Positions 41,933 through 50,010 of a DNA stretch of 64,000 bases are shown one piece after another (the stretch's first letter is position 1; each line of letters begins with the position of its first letter). Source of the DNA: JALRHH01 sp964590315 (lineage in GTDB: Bacteria; Patescibacteriota; Saccharimonadia; Saccharimonadales; JALRHH01); the NCBI GenBank assembly GCA_964590315.1, contig CAZPVS010000001.1:102619-166618 (forward strand), written 5' to 3'. The position numbers were made by a program, and so were the translations under genes. The notes under the pieces are model-generated. The model was not told the origin of the DNA. It did no database searches and was given only the letters and a program-made list of their open reading frames with translations.

Positions 41933-42505
41933 ATGACAACGATATCGCTCCGGCGATTTAATGATCTATTGAGCATTGTTATTGTGGTGCTGGCACTGTA
42001 CATCGTGCTGATTCCACTTTTACCAGCCGCCAGCTGGTGGGTTAAATATGACGCACCGGTTATTTCCAGCCCACCACAGCTCCAATTAGCCGAGGAGCCA
42101 ATACCGGATGAAAACACGCTCATCATTCCACGGCTCAATCTGCGCGAGCAGATTCATGAGGGAGAGACTGCCGCCGCGCTCAACAAGGGGGTGTGGCGTC
42201 GACCTGCTACGAGTACACCGCTAGAGAATAGCAATACAGTACTATCAGGACACCGTTTTACCTACAGTGGCAAATCAGTCTTTTACTACCTCGATAAGGT
42301 CCAGATGAATGACAATCTATATATCTACTGGGAAGGCAAGCGGTACGTCTATACCGTGCAGTCCATACGTGAAGTTGCTGCCACGGAAGTGTCCATTGAG
42401 GATCCCACCGATCAGCCACTCCTAACCATTTATACCTGTACACCCTTGTGGTCTGCAAAAAACCGGCTGGCCATACAGGCACGCTTAATTGAGGTACAAC
42501 CATGA
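41933..42505 (+). CDS. Sortase (intact catalytic triad)
   Basis: A 190-residue membrane-anchored sortase. One N-terminal helix (LLSIVIVVLALYIVLIPLL) is followed by a beta barrel with TLIIPRLNLREQI, the His in TVLSGHRF, the nucleophilic Cys in LLTIYTCTPLW and the Arg in KNRLAIQARL. It should cleave LxxTG-type signals and attach proteins to wall or pilus acceptors; likely clients are the divergent LADTG giant protein and the LVNTG mini-protein at 44270. ATG 41933 is used over a TTG 15 bases upstream. A 37-residue membrane protein gene overlaps its stop. Confidence 0.9.
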   Translation: MTTISLRRFNDLLSIVIVVLALYIVLIPLLPAASWWVKYDAPVISSPPQLQLAEEPIPDENTLIIPRLNLREQIHEGETAAALNKGVWRRPATSTPLENSNTVLSGHRFTYSGKSVFYYLDKVQMNDNLYIYWEGKRYVYTVQSIREVAATEVSIEDPTDQPLLTIYTCTPLWSAKNRLAIQARLIEVQP

Positions 42506-42615
42506 AAGAATGGCACCGTACGGTAATACTTATCGTCCTGCTGCTTATCGCAGTCGGCTGTATTTTCTGGCTGCGGACTGGGCTGGAAAGCTCTGCAGTT
42601 GAGACGCTGAACTAG
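42502..42615 (+). CDS. 37-residue membrane peptide coupled to sortase
   Basis: The ATG overlaps the sortase stop as ATGA. The product begins MKEWHRTVIL, is almost entirely one hydrophobic helix, and ends SSAVETLN. The stop crosses the end of the convergent MurA-like gene by 4 bases. It is too short for family assignment; coupling to the sortase suggests it is real and may sit beside it in the membrane. Confidence 0.5.
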   Translation: MKEWHRTVILIVLLLIAVGCIFWLRTGLESSAVETLN

Positions 42616-44132
42616 AGTTCGTGCATGAGTGTTATGTGTGCGCCGACGCTTGCAAGTCTTTCGGCGAGGTCTTCATAGCCACGGTTGATTGAGTATACGT
42701 TGCGCAGGATAGATACGCCATTTGCCGCAAGCATACCAATCAGCAAAATAACGGCTGGGCGAAGAGCAGGAGGACAGACAATATCTGCAGCACTCCAGCG
42801 GGTAGGTCCGTCGATATATGCTCGGTGTGGGTCGGCTAGTGTCACGTTGACACCAAGTTTGCGCATCTCGGTGTAGTACAGTGCCCGTTCCTCGTAAACC
42901 CAGTCATGGATGAGTGTACGGCCTTTTGCCATGGCAGCAACAGGTACAAAGTAGGGCAAATTGTCGATATTCAGGCCAGGGAACGGACGGGCGTAAATCT
43001 TTTCTTCAAGCGCCTTCAGCTCACCATTGTGTTTGTGCACGGTGATATCGGCAAGATCTGTGTGCCCGTTGTTTGCTTTGTACTTCTCCGACACATCAAT
43101 CGTAAGACCCATCTTCTTGAGTTTTAATAGCTCAAGTTCAAGGAATTCTATGGGCGAACGGGTGATTGTCAGGGTTGAATTGGTTGCCACTGCGGCGGCA
43201 ATAAAGGTCATTGATTCGATAGGGTCTTCGCTCGGGTAGTACGTGACGTTCTTCTTAATCTCTTTAACGCCGCGAACTTTCAGGGTACTAGTACCGATCC
43301 CATCTATCTTGACGCCAAGCTTTTTGAGGAAGAAGCAGAGATCTTGCACCATATAATTGGCGCTCGCCATTTTGATTGTTACCTCACCGTCAAATCGGGC
43401 TGCGGCCATAATTGCGTTTTCTGTCGTTGTGTCACCCGACTCATACAGAATAATTTCTGTCGGCAGCTTCTTATTAACACTCACCTGGTAGTGTCCGGAC
43501 TTTGCGACAATATCTACCCCAAATTCTTCGAGCGCAAACAGATGAGGTTGCACGGTACGTGTACCCAGCTTACATCCACCTGCGTAAGGAATTTTAAAAT
43601 CTTCAAACAAATGCATCAGTGGACCGAGCATCATAATGACACTGCGGGTCTTGCGGGCAGCAGTCTTGTCCATCTTTGCCATGTTGAGTGTGGCCGGCGG
43701 CCTGATTTCTAAGTCATTACCGGGAAGCCACTTTACCCCTACGCCAATACTGACCAGAACCTCGATAATTCGGTAGACCTCTTCAATACGTGGCATGTGT
43801 TTGAGTCGAGTCGTGCCTTTGTTGAGCAGGGCTGCAAATAGCAGACAAACAGCAGCGTTCTTTGAAACATTTGTCTCGAGTGTGCCGCTTAACTCGTGAC
43901 CACCTTCTATGCGCAAATTAACCGCACTGGTGCCCAGGCTGATGAGGGGCTTCTTTAGGACGTCACTGATGCGCCCGAGTGTCTCAAGACTTAAATTTTG
44001 TTTGCCGTGCTCTATACGATTAATTGCGGACTGGCTGGTGCCGAGCTTGCGCGCAAACTCTGCTTGCGTCATGCCGCGTTCTTGCCTTACTTGGTAAATT
44101 AAGTGACCGATTTTCTCATTGGTATTTGACAT
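42612..44132 (-). CDS. murA: HTH-MurA fusion: UDP-GlcNAc enolpyruvyl transferase with XRE domain
   Basis: A protein of about 506 residues. Residues about 5-65 are a Cro/CI-type helix-turn-helix (YQVRQERGMTQAEFARKLGT, SQSAINRIEHGKQNLSLETL). The rest is an EPSP-synthase-fold enzyme of the MurA type, the first committed step of peptidoglycan synthesis. The catalytic Cys loop is present as YAGGCKLGTRTVQPHL, and the substrate-binding Asn/Asp positions appear in NVSKNAA and FPGLNIDNLPYFVP. A DNA-binding domain joined to MurA is not the usual form. I chose ATG 44132; a TATAAT on the minus strand at 44142-44147 is 9 nt upstream. Confidence 0.85.
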   Translation of the reverse strand: MSNTNEKIGHLIYQVRQERGMTQAEFARKLGTSQSAINRIEHGKQNLSLETLGRISDVLKKPLISLGTSAVNLRIEGGHELSGTLETNVSKNAAVCLLFAALLNKGTTRLKHMPRIEEVYRIIEVLVSIGVGVKWLPGNDLEIRPPATLNMAKMDKTAARKTRSVIMMLGPLMHLFEDFKIPYAGGCKLGTRTVQPHLFALEEFGVDIVAKSGHYQVSVNKKLPTEIILYESGDTTTENAIMAAARFDGEVTIKMASANYMVQDLCFFLKKLGVKIDGIGTSTLKVRGVKEIKKNVTYYPSEDPIESMTFIAAAVATNSTLTITRSPIEFLELELLKLKKMGLTIDVSEKYKANNGHTDLADITVHKHNGELKALEEKIYARPFPGLNIDNLPYFVPVAAMAKGRTLIHDWVYEERALYYTEMRKLGVNVTLADPHRAYIDGPTRWSAADIVCPPALRPAVILLIGMLAANGVSILRNVYSINRGYEDLAERLASVGAHITLMHEL

Positions 44133-44269
44133 AATGAAGTAATTATATCGTATCTGATATATAACCACAAGAGAGTTTTCAATGAATATTAGTCATATTG
44201 TACGGCATCAGGCGTGGTTTGCAATAACTATGCATAAGCAATACAATAAACCATACAGAACACGCAAAA

Positions 44270-44485
44270 ATGAAATATTATTACTTCTCTCAAGTTGAAA
44301 CAGGTTATGGTTGCGCAAACTATGGTGAAACCGAAGGCTATAATTCCTGCGAAGTAGCTGGTACGCAAACTGATGGCGGCGGATTGGTTAATACCGGTAC
44401 TCCAGTAGCATTTGCACTATCAGCCGCCTTGATTCTTGTTGCGGTGGTGCTGGTCGTTAAATTCTGGCCCAAAAAGCGAAAATAA
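44270..44485 (+). CDS. Mini surface protein with LVNTG sorting-like signal
   Basis: A 71-residue protein. The N-terminal 38 residues are Tyr/Gly/Cys-containing (YGCANYGETEGYNSCEV) without a recognisable signal peptide. Then comes LVNTGTPVAF, a hydrophobic helix (ALSAALILVAVVLVVKF) and the basic end WPKKRK. That is the layout of a cell-wall sorting signal, and LVNTGT resembles the LADTGT of the giant protein. With only one helix it could also be a simple tail-anchored protein. AAAATG start context; no strong ribosome site. Confidence 0.6.
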   Translation: MKYYYFSQVETGYGCANYGETEGYNSCEVAGTQTDGGGLVNTGTPVAFALSAALILVAVVLVVKFWPKKRK

Positions 44486-44599
44486 AGCACAGCCAACTAT
44501 TCCTGTCTCGTCGTGTCAGTGATCGGTACTGTACAATACACGTATAACGAAGTGACGCATCACACCAGCGCCATTATAGTGAGATAAGGGGGTTTCATC

Positions 44600-45880
44600 A
44601 TGAGAGATACAGTTGTCGAGGGATTGATACGGGGCGAATTACAAAGGCAGCGCGAGGGCCTTGAGCTCATACCGTCAGAAAATTATGTGAGCAGTGACGT
44701 ATTGCGTGCACTCGGGAGTGAGTTCACGAATAAATACTCTGAAGGTTACCCTGGTCGGCGCTATTATGGTGGCCAAGAGTTTACCGATCAAATTGAAACG
44801 CTCGCTATTGAGCGAGCCAAAGAATTATTCAAGGCGGATCATGCGAATGTCCAGCCTCATTCAGGAGCTCCGGCAAATGAAGCGGTCTATAGTGCGTGGC
44901 TCGAGCCGGGAGATACGGTACTCGCAATGGACCTTAGTCATGGTGGTCACCTGACGCATGGTGCACCGGTAACGCGTAGCGCCAAACTATATAACTTTGT
45001 GCGCTACAAAATGAAAGACCCAGCAACTGGCGAAATAGATTATGATGAACTTCGTGCGTTGGCCCATGAGCACAAGCCTAAGATTATTTTGGCCGGGTTT
45101 AGCGCATATCCACGAGAGCTTGATTACGCCAAATTTGCCGAGATTGGTAACGAAGTCGGTGCGCTACTCATGGCGGACATGGCGCATATTGCCGGTCTAA
45201 TTGTTGGCGGTGTGGCGAAAAATCCGTTCGACTATGGATTTCATGTAATCACCACGACGACCCACAAAACACTCAGGGGCCCACGTGGCGGACTTATTCT
45301 AAGTCGCGGCATTGTCGGTAATCCCCTCAAGGCGCCAGAAAAAACTATCGAAAACATCCCAACGCTTATTGACCGATCTATCTTCCCGGGTATGCAGGGC
45401 GGCCCGCATATGCATGTTATCGCGGCAAAAGCAGTAGCATTTGGTGAAGCACTGCAGCCAGAGTTCAAGCACTATGCTAGCCAGATAGTTTCAAACGCCC
45501 GTGTCCTGGCAGATGCATTGTCTGCTCGGGGGTTTCAACTAGTAACCGGTGGGACGAGCAACCACCTCATTCTTGCTGACGTATACAAAAGTTTTGAAAT
45601 TGATGGCAACATGGCAGAGAGCGCACTCGACAAAGTAGGGCTGACGCTCAACAAAAATGCAGTTGCTGATGACCCGCTGCCACCATTTCGCCCAAGTGGC
45701 ATCCGACTAGGGACACCCGCTATTACAACTCGCGGTTTAGTAGAAGAGCATATGGAGCAAATAGCTGAGTGGATGGCCAAGGCAATAGCAGCTCGTGATG
45801 ATGAAGATACACTCAGTACATTGCGCGAAGAGGTTAAGGCATTCGCGTTGCAGTTCCCGCTGCCCAGTGACCACGCATAA
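44600..45880 (+). CDS. glyA: Serine hydroxymethyltransferase
   Basis: GlyA converts serine and tetrahydrofolate to glycine and methylene-THF, a PLP enzyme. The 426-residue protein has the usual N-terminus (ELIPSENYVSSDVLRALGSEF, NKYSEGYPGRRYYGG) and the PLP-binding Lys in TTTTHKTLRGPRGG. The C-terminal substrate-binding part with GIRLGTPAITTRGL is intact. GGGGG precedes the ATG. It stands alone and converges with murB. Confidence 0.97.
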   Translation: MRDTVVEGLIRGELQRQREGLELIPSENYVSSDVLRALGSEFTNKYSEGYPGRRYYGGQEFTDQIETLAIERAKELFKADHANVQPHSGAPANEAVYSAWLEPGDTVLAMDLSHGGHLTHGAPVTRSAKLYNFVRYKMKDPATGEIDYDELRALAHEHKPKIILAGFSAYPRELDYAKFAEIGNEVGALLMADMAHIAGLIVGGVAKNPFDYGFHVITTTTHKTLRGPRGGLILSRGIVGNPLKAPEKTIENIPTLIDRSIFPGMQGGPHMHVIAAKAVAFGEALQPEFKHYASQIVSNARVLADALSARGFQLVTGGTSNHLILADVYKSFEIDGNMAESALDKVGLTLNKNAVADDPLPPFRPSGIRLGTPAITTRGLVEEHMEQIAEWMAKAIAARDDEDTLSTLREEVKAFALQFPLPSDHA

Positions 45881-45898
45881 TACTTAACTTGTTAACTA

Positions 45899-46921
45899 TT
45901 ATATCAATTCAGGTTCTTGTTCGAGAATAATACCGAACTTGGCAGCAACAGCATCAATAATCTTCTGCCGGAATACCTTCAGTTGTGCGGTTTGCTGAGC
46001 GTGCTCGTTTACCAGTACCAGCGGTTGCTTGTGCCAGGTGGCCATACCAGTTTCTGCATCATGAAAGTCTTTAAATCCGGCTTGTTCGAGTAGCCATGCG
46101 GCAGCAATCTTCACGCCGGTATCAGTGGTCCAATGTGGCATATCGGGATAATTGCTCGACAGTGCAAAGTACTGGTCATTACTAATAATCGGATTAGAAA
46201 AGAATGACCCGTTATTGGCGATTAACTTCGGGTCAGGCAGTTTGCTACTTCGTATAGCGATGACGGCTTCTCGGACAGTTTGTGGTGTGGCATTTCCCGG
46301 GCTGTGTTCTTTGAGGTATTGCTCCAGGGCAGAATAAAATGGCGGTTGGGGTGCTGATTTCTGCAAGAAAAATGTCACTGCCGAAATAAAGAATCGGCCA
46401 CGATCTGTCGTTTTGAACCTGCTGGTGCGATAACCAAAACTACTATCACTACCGCGTAGCGTAACAAACTTTTTTTCAGTTCGGTCATACGCCTCAATGG
46501 TGGCTACAGTGTCAGCCACTTCAGCTCCATAGGCGCCGACATTTTGTACTGGGGTGGCGCCAACAGTACCGGGTATTAACGAGAGGAACTCCAACCCGGT
46601 CAGATCGCGCTTGACTGTTTCTGCGACAAAATCATCCCAGTTCATACCGCCGCCTCCGGTGACATAGGCTCCCAAATCATCCTCATGGGTGACTGAGAAA
46701 CCCGGAATCTTATTAACGATGACCAATCCTGGATAGCCGTCATCGTCCCAGATGATATTACTGCCTTCGCCAATGACGATTGCGGGTAGACCGCGCTCGT
46801 CGGCCCACTGCACCGCTTCAGCAAGCTCGTTACGAGAGGTGACTTCAGTCATGTGCGCGCCCGTGCCGCCCAGACGCATGGTTGAAAATGATGATAATGG
46901 AACGTTTTCAAGGATGTACAT
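45899..46921 (-). CDS. murB: UDP-N-acetylenolpyruvoylglucosamine reductase MurB (type I-like)
   Basis: MurB is the flavoprotein that reduces the MurA product to UDP-MurNAc. The 340-residue protein has the FAD-binding VIGEGSNIIWDDDG, GLEFLSLIPGTVGATPVQNVGAYG, the SFGYRTSRFK region, the catalytic Ser in NGSFFSNPI, and the C-terminal NEHAQQTAQLKVF with Glu. This is the long E. coli-like type. I chose ATG 46921 (MYILENVPLSSFSTMRLGG); TATACT on the minus strand (46929-46934) lies 7 nt upstream, a leaderless arrangement. A longer frame to 46975 has no support. Confidence 0.94.
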   Translation of the reverse strand: MYILENVPLSSFSTMRLGGTGAHMTEVTSRNELAEAVQWADERGLPAIVIGEGSNIIWDDDGYPGLVIVNKIPGFSVTHEDDLGAYVTGGGGMNWDDFVAETVKRDLTGLEFLSLIPGTVGATPVQNVGAYGAEVADTVATIEAYDRTEKKFVTLRGSDSSFGYRTSRFKTTDRGRFFISAVTFFLQKSAPQPPFYSALEQYLKEHSPGNATPQTVREAVIAIRSSKLPDPKLIANNGSFFSNPIISNDQYFALSSNYPDMPHWTTDTGVKIAAAWLLEQAGFKDFHDAETGMATWHKQPLVLVNEHAQQTAQLKVFRQKIIDAVAAKFGIILEQEPELI

Positions 46922-46984
46922 GCTTGAAAGTATACTATTCTTTTGGTTGATTGTCGGCCTATACCGGTGTACCATAAATGGTGA

Positions 46985-47569
46985 ATGGTAGAGAAAAACC
47001 GAGAGTATCCCTATAAAACACTAGGTAGCCGCCTGAAAGGCATGCGCGAGAGTCTGCGCGAGAGTCTTGCTGAGGTTTCAGGGGCGGTTGAAATCGAGAT
47101 AGATGTACTGACTGAAATCGAGCAGGGCAAAAACCGCCCAAGCGAAGATATTTTATTGTTGCTCATCAGCCACTTTGCCGTGAAAGAAGATGAAGCCACA
47201 AAGCTATGGGAGCTGGCCGGCTACGATCAATCAGATACCGGCACCGCAAGCATGAGCACAGACGAGTTCGGCGCAATCAAGCAGGCGGTTATGGTCATGC
47301 CCATGGATGTACAAATTGCCTATACCGATATGGCCCATGTGATTGTCAATGAACACGGCGTGGTGCTGAATTTCATGCAGACGAGCGGTCCTGGCAACCA
47401 GCCCTTAGTAGTTTCGCGGCTCGGTATGAGCAAAGAGCACGCGCAAAGCGTTATCGAATTACTTCAGAAAACATTGTCACAACAACCAGCTGTGCCGCCC
47501 AGTCTACCTGAACCACGTCCCGTGCAAGATATCGATAGTGAAAAATCGGACAAGCACAACAAGGCGTAG
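46985..47569 (+). CDS. XRE-family regulator with DUF3467-like domain
   Basis: A 194-residue protein with an N-terminal helix-turn-helix (LGSRLKGMRESLRESLAEVS, EIDVLTEIEQGKNRPSEDIL) and a C-terminal part (IAYTDMAHVIVNEHGVVLNFMQ, RLGMSKEHAQSVIELLQKTL) that looks like DUF3467, a small domain of unknown role that resembles phage-like regulators. It probably binds DNA. It is divergent from murB with only 63 bases between start codons, so it might control murB and itself. Confidence 0.78.
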   Translation: MVEKNREYPYKTLGSRLKGMRESLRESLAEVSGAVEIEIDVLTEIEQGKNRPSEDILLLLISHFAVKEDEATKLWELAGYDQSDTGTASMSTDEFGAIKQAVMVMPMDVQIAYTDMAHVIVNEHGVVLNFMQTSGPGNQPLVVSRLGMSKEHAQSVIELLQKTLSQQPAVPPSLPEPRPVQDIDSEKSDKHNKA

Positions 47570-47582
47570 AACCTTTGACATA

Positions 47583-47612
47583 TAAAAAGGCTGCTATAAC
47601 AAGCAGCCTTTT
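47583..47612 (+). terminator. Terminator after the XRE/DUF3467-like gene
   Basis: Stem AAAGGCTGCT/AGCAGCCTTT with a 6-nt loop and T run; the A run on the other side makes it usable from the minus strand too. Confidence 0.85.
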
Positions 47613-47639
47613 CGCTAGGGAGCACTTTTTAAACTAGGG

Positions 47640-47795
47640 TTATAATCGAGAACTTCCGCGGCGACTGGCTTTACCGCCCTTTGAACGTGCCTCAGTTGTC
47701 AGGTTCTTTCCGCCAGTGGCTTTGCCTCCTTTACTTGCGATTTCTCGTTGCTTGTTGGCGTCCATAGATGCAAATCCTCTGTCTGATGTAGCCAT
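47640..47795 (-). CDS. KGG-repeat stress protein (51 residues)
   Basis: A very small soluble, basic, Gly-rich protein that reads MATSDRGFASMDANKQREIA, then SKGGKATGG and SKGGKASRRG. These KGG motifs are those of the general stress/hydrophilin-like family (GsiB, YciG). AGGAGG lies six bases before the ATG, so the start is certain. Such proteins are linked to desiccation or general stress. It is convergent with the XRE gene and shares its bidirectional terminator. Confidence 0.9.
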   Translation of the reverse strand: MATSDRGFASMDANKQREIASKGGKATGGKNLTTEARSKGGKASRRGSSRL

Positions 47796-48026
47796 AGGCC
47801 CTCCTCTTGGTTAATTGCTATTCTATAGTATCGTTCCCCTGACTACATCGCTATTAGATAAGCCACAGTAAAATTATGAAGTAATTAACTACTTGTAAAT
47901 CAGGGCTATTTTCATCCTCACTATAGCCAGGACTACCAGTATCGTAACAGATGTGGTAATCTGGAATGGTTCTCATGTAACGGTTGGATTGTGACCGAGG
48001 GTTTGAATCGTTTACAATTTATACAT
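47796..48026. other. Intergenic region before tRNA-Arg(TCG)
   Basis: Holds the AGGAGG and the promoter region of the KGG gene on the minus strand, and a TACAAT at 48014-48019 that lies 7 nt before the tRNA. I see no other gene. Confidence 0.5.
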
Positions 48027-48103
48027 GCACCCGTAGCTCAGTGGATTAGAGCACTGGTCTTCGGAACCAGGTGTCGCAAGTTCGAATCTTGCCGGGTGTA
48101 CCA
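48027..48103 (+). tRNA. tRNA-Arg (anticodon TCG)
   Basis: A 77-nt cloverleaf: acceptor GCACCCG/CGGGTGT, anticodon arm CTGGT-CTTCGGA-ACCAG, T-loop TTCGAAT, encoded CCA. Confidence 0.93.
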
Positions 48104-48115
48104 GGAGAAATTTAG

Positions 48116-48143
48116 ACCGTCCCTTCAGGGGCGGTTTTAATTT
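48116..48143 (+). terminator. Terminator after tRNA-Arg(TCG)
   Basis: Stem ACCGTCCC/GGGGCGGT with a four-base loop and one G-T pair, followed by TTTT. Confidence 0.7.
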
Positions 48144-48238
48144 CTGCTCGATTCATCGAGACAAGATTCGAGCTAAAAAGTTCGATCTTCGAGGACGCGC
48201 ACAGGTGCTTGCACCGAGCACGACTGTAGAAGTGCACT

Positions 48239-48254
48239 ATCTTGCCGGGTGTAC
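48239..48254 (+). repeat. 16-bp copy of the tRNA-Arg 3' end
   Basis: ATCTTGCCGGGTGTAC is identical to the 3' part of tRNA-Arg(TCG) at 48087-48102 but without a tRNA around it. It may be a scar of recombination at the tRNA. Confidence 0.6.
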
Positions 48255-48292
48255 ATTTTCGGCTGAACATCACATCTGCTATATTTGACGTA

Positions 48293-48499
48293 ATGAGCGT
48301 ACTTAAGAAAGCCCTCTGTATTGGATTTGGAGTTATATTCATTTTCCTTGGCTTAGCTGCTGCAATTATTTTCTTCTTTGTAAATAATATTGAGCTGAGC
48401 AGTAAAATCATTGGCATTATCGGCGGTATGCTAACTGTCGTGTTCGGGTGGTGGTTATTGCGCCGTGGTTCAAATAGCGTTTTAGATGCCCTGGGCTAG
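48293..48499 (+). CDS. Small two-helix membrane protein
   Basis: A 68-residue protein starting MSVLKKALCIGFGVIFIFLG, with two hydrophobic helices separated by NNIELSSK and a C-terminal RRGSNSVLDALG. No family recognised. I chose ATG 48293, which has TATATT about 7 nt upstream; the longer frame begins in the duplicated tRNA fragment. It lies between two tRNA-Arg genes. Confidence 0.6.
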   Translation: MSVLKKALCIGFGVIFIFLGLAAAIIFFFVNNIELSSKIIGIIGGMLTVVFGWWLLRRGSNSVLDALG

Positions 48500-48592
48500 A
48501 TCCTTATTCACATTATTCCCTAAGCTAAGATAATTTTTCGTGATAGCCTAGGGTGCTGTGCTGAGTCCTCTGATACAATGTTACTGATATAT

Positions 48593-48669
48593 GCACCCGT
48601 AGCTCAGCTGGATAGAGCGTTGGTTTCCGGTACCAAAGGTCGTAGGTTCGACTCCTGCCGGGTGTACCA
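48593..48669 (+). tRNA. tRNA-Arg (anticodon CCG)
   Basis: A 77-nt cloverleaf with the same acceptor GCACCCG/CGGGTGT as the TCG tRNA, anticodon arm TTGGT-TTCCGGT-ACCAA, T-loop TTCGACT and encoded CCA. It is similar to the TCG tRNA at both ends, suggesting duplication. Confidence 0.92.
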
Positions 48670-48732
48670 CATGATTTTTAAATTTCTCATGTACATATAA
48701 GGCTACATTCGCCTCCCGATGAGGGGGAGGAT

Positions 48733-50007
48733 GTGAGCCGAGTCACAATCCGAAATGGCGATGCCGTATATACTATGACGTATATGTTTGGTGCCCATAA
48801 AAAGAGCTCTCCGATTGAGAAAGTAAACTCTTCCCGAGTATCAGGTTTCGCATATCTCCCCGATAAAGACATTTACGTCGATGCTGCGTGTCAATCCTTA
48901 CGTCCGGAGTCGGTGATTCAGACATTAACTGATTATTATCACACGTACAACGCCTGTGGCGGCCGGGTAAAATATGCCTGGGGACAGCAGGTAGACGAGA
49001 AGGTTGATGCGACACGGCGCGAGCTGTTGAAACTGCTCAAATTATCACCCAAGGCGTACGCAGTCTCTTTTACACTCAATACCACCTACGGAATTAACTT
49101 ACTCTTACAGCAGCTCCCGGAAGGCCAGTACCAGAGAGTTATTACTACCGACATCGAACATAACTCTGTCTTTCTCCCCACCATAGCCCTTGCCAAGCGA
49201 CTGGGCGTGGAGCGTATTGTACTACCGCGTGCAGAGTCGGGTGCTGTCGAGTATAGTCCCGAACAACTTGAGCGGGCGGTAGTGGTACTGAATGCAGTTT
49301 CAAACATCGATGGTCGGATGTTACAGAATATCAATGAACTCATCAGAGACACCCATGATTGTGGCGGAATTGTAATTATTGATGCGGCCCAGGCCATGGC
49401 GCATAGCTACGAAATGCTGCAGGGAACTGACGCAGACGCTATCTGTTTTTCGGCTCACAAAATGTATAGTGCGAGCCTAGGTGTCATGGTTGCTCGAAAA
49501 GAGCTTCTGCGTACGCTTGCTGTCAGTTTTGTGGGTGGGGGCATGGTGAGTGATGTACGTGAAACAGAATATACTCTGCTTGATGACGAGACGAGCGTGC
49601 TCCTTGAGCCGGGTCTGCAGGCATTTGGAGAAATCATCGCGCTTGGTGAGGCAACACGCTGGCTCGAGCATGTCAAACCACAGGGTGTATCCCCGCAAGA
49701 ATATATGGCACAGCTAAGCTCGCAGTTATATGAGGGGCTTACAGCTATGTCTGGCGTCACAGTGTTCAATAAGAGGGTTTCCCCCGTTATTTCACTGACC
49801 AGTCACACCATGGATGCCCATCAGTTAGCAATCTATTTGTCTGCAGCAGGCATCATGGCTCGCAGTGGCTATTTCTGCTGCCATTATTACCTGAAAGAAA
49901 CCATTCAAAGTCCACCATTGCTCAGATTTTCTCTCGGGCTTCATAATACACCGGCTGACGTCGACAAAATCATATCAGTCATGAGTTCGTTAACAGGGAG
50001 GGGTTAG
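48733..50007 (+). CDS. Cysteine desulfurase-like class V aminotransferase
   Basis: A 424-residue PLP enzyme of the SufS/NifS/selenocysteine lyase family. YVDAACQSLRPESV, TDIEHNSVFLPTIALAKR, IIDAAQAMAH and the PLP Lys in CFSAHKMYSASLG are clear. The loop before the C-terminus has ARSGYFCCHYY, placing Cys at the position of the catalytic SufS Cys (RSGHHC). It probably mobilises sulfur from cysteine, but no suf genes are adjacent. Start is uncertain: GTG 48733, or later ATGs at 48776 and 48787. The next gene starts three bases after its stop and encodes a DsbA-like protein. Confidence 0.83.
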   Translation: MSRVTIRNGDAVYTMTYMFGAHKKSSPIEKVNSSRVSGFAYLPDKDIYVDAACQSLRPESVIQTLTDYYHTYNACGGRVKYAWGQQVDEKVDATRRELLKLLKLSPKAYAVSFTLNTTYGINLLLQQLPEGQYQRVITTDIEHNSVFLPTIALAKRLGVERIVLPRAESGAVEYSPEQLERAVVVLNAVSNIDGRMLQNINELIRDTHDCGGIVIIDAAQAMAHSYEMLQGTDADAICFSAHKMYSASLGVMVARKELLRTLAVSFVGGGMVSDVRETEYTLLDDETSVLLEPGLQAFGEIIALGEATRWLEHVKPQGVSPQEYMAQLSSQLYEGLTAMSGVTVFNKRVSPVISLTSHTMDAHQLAIYLSAAGIMARSGYFCCHYYLKETIQSPPLLRFSLGLHNTPADVDKIISVMSSLTGRG

Positions 50008-50010
50008 TCG

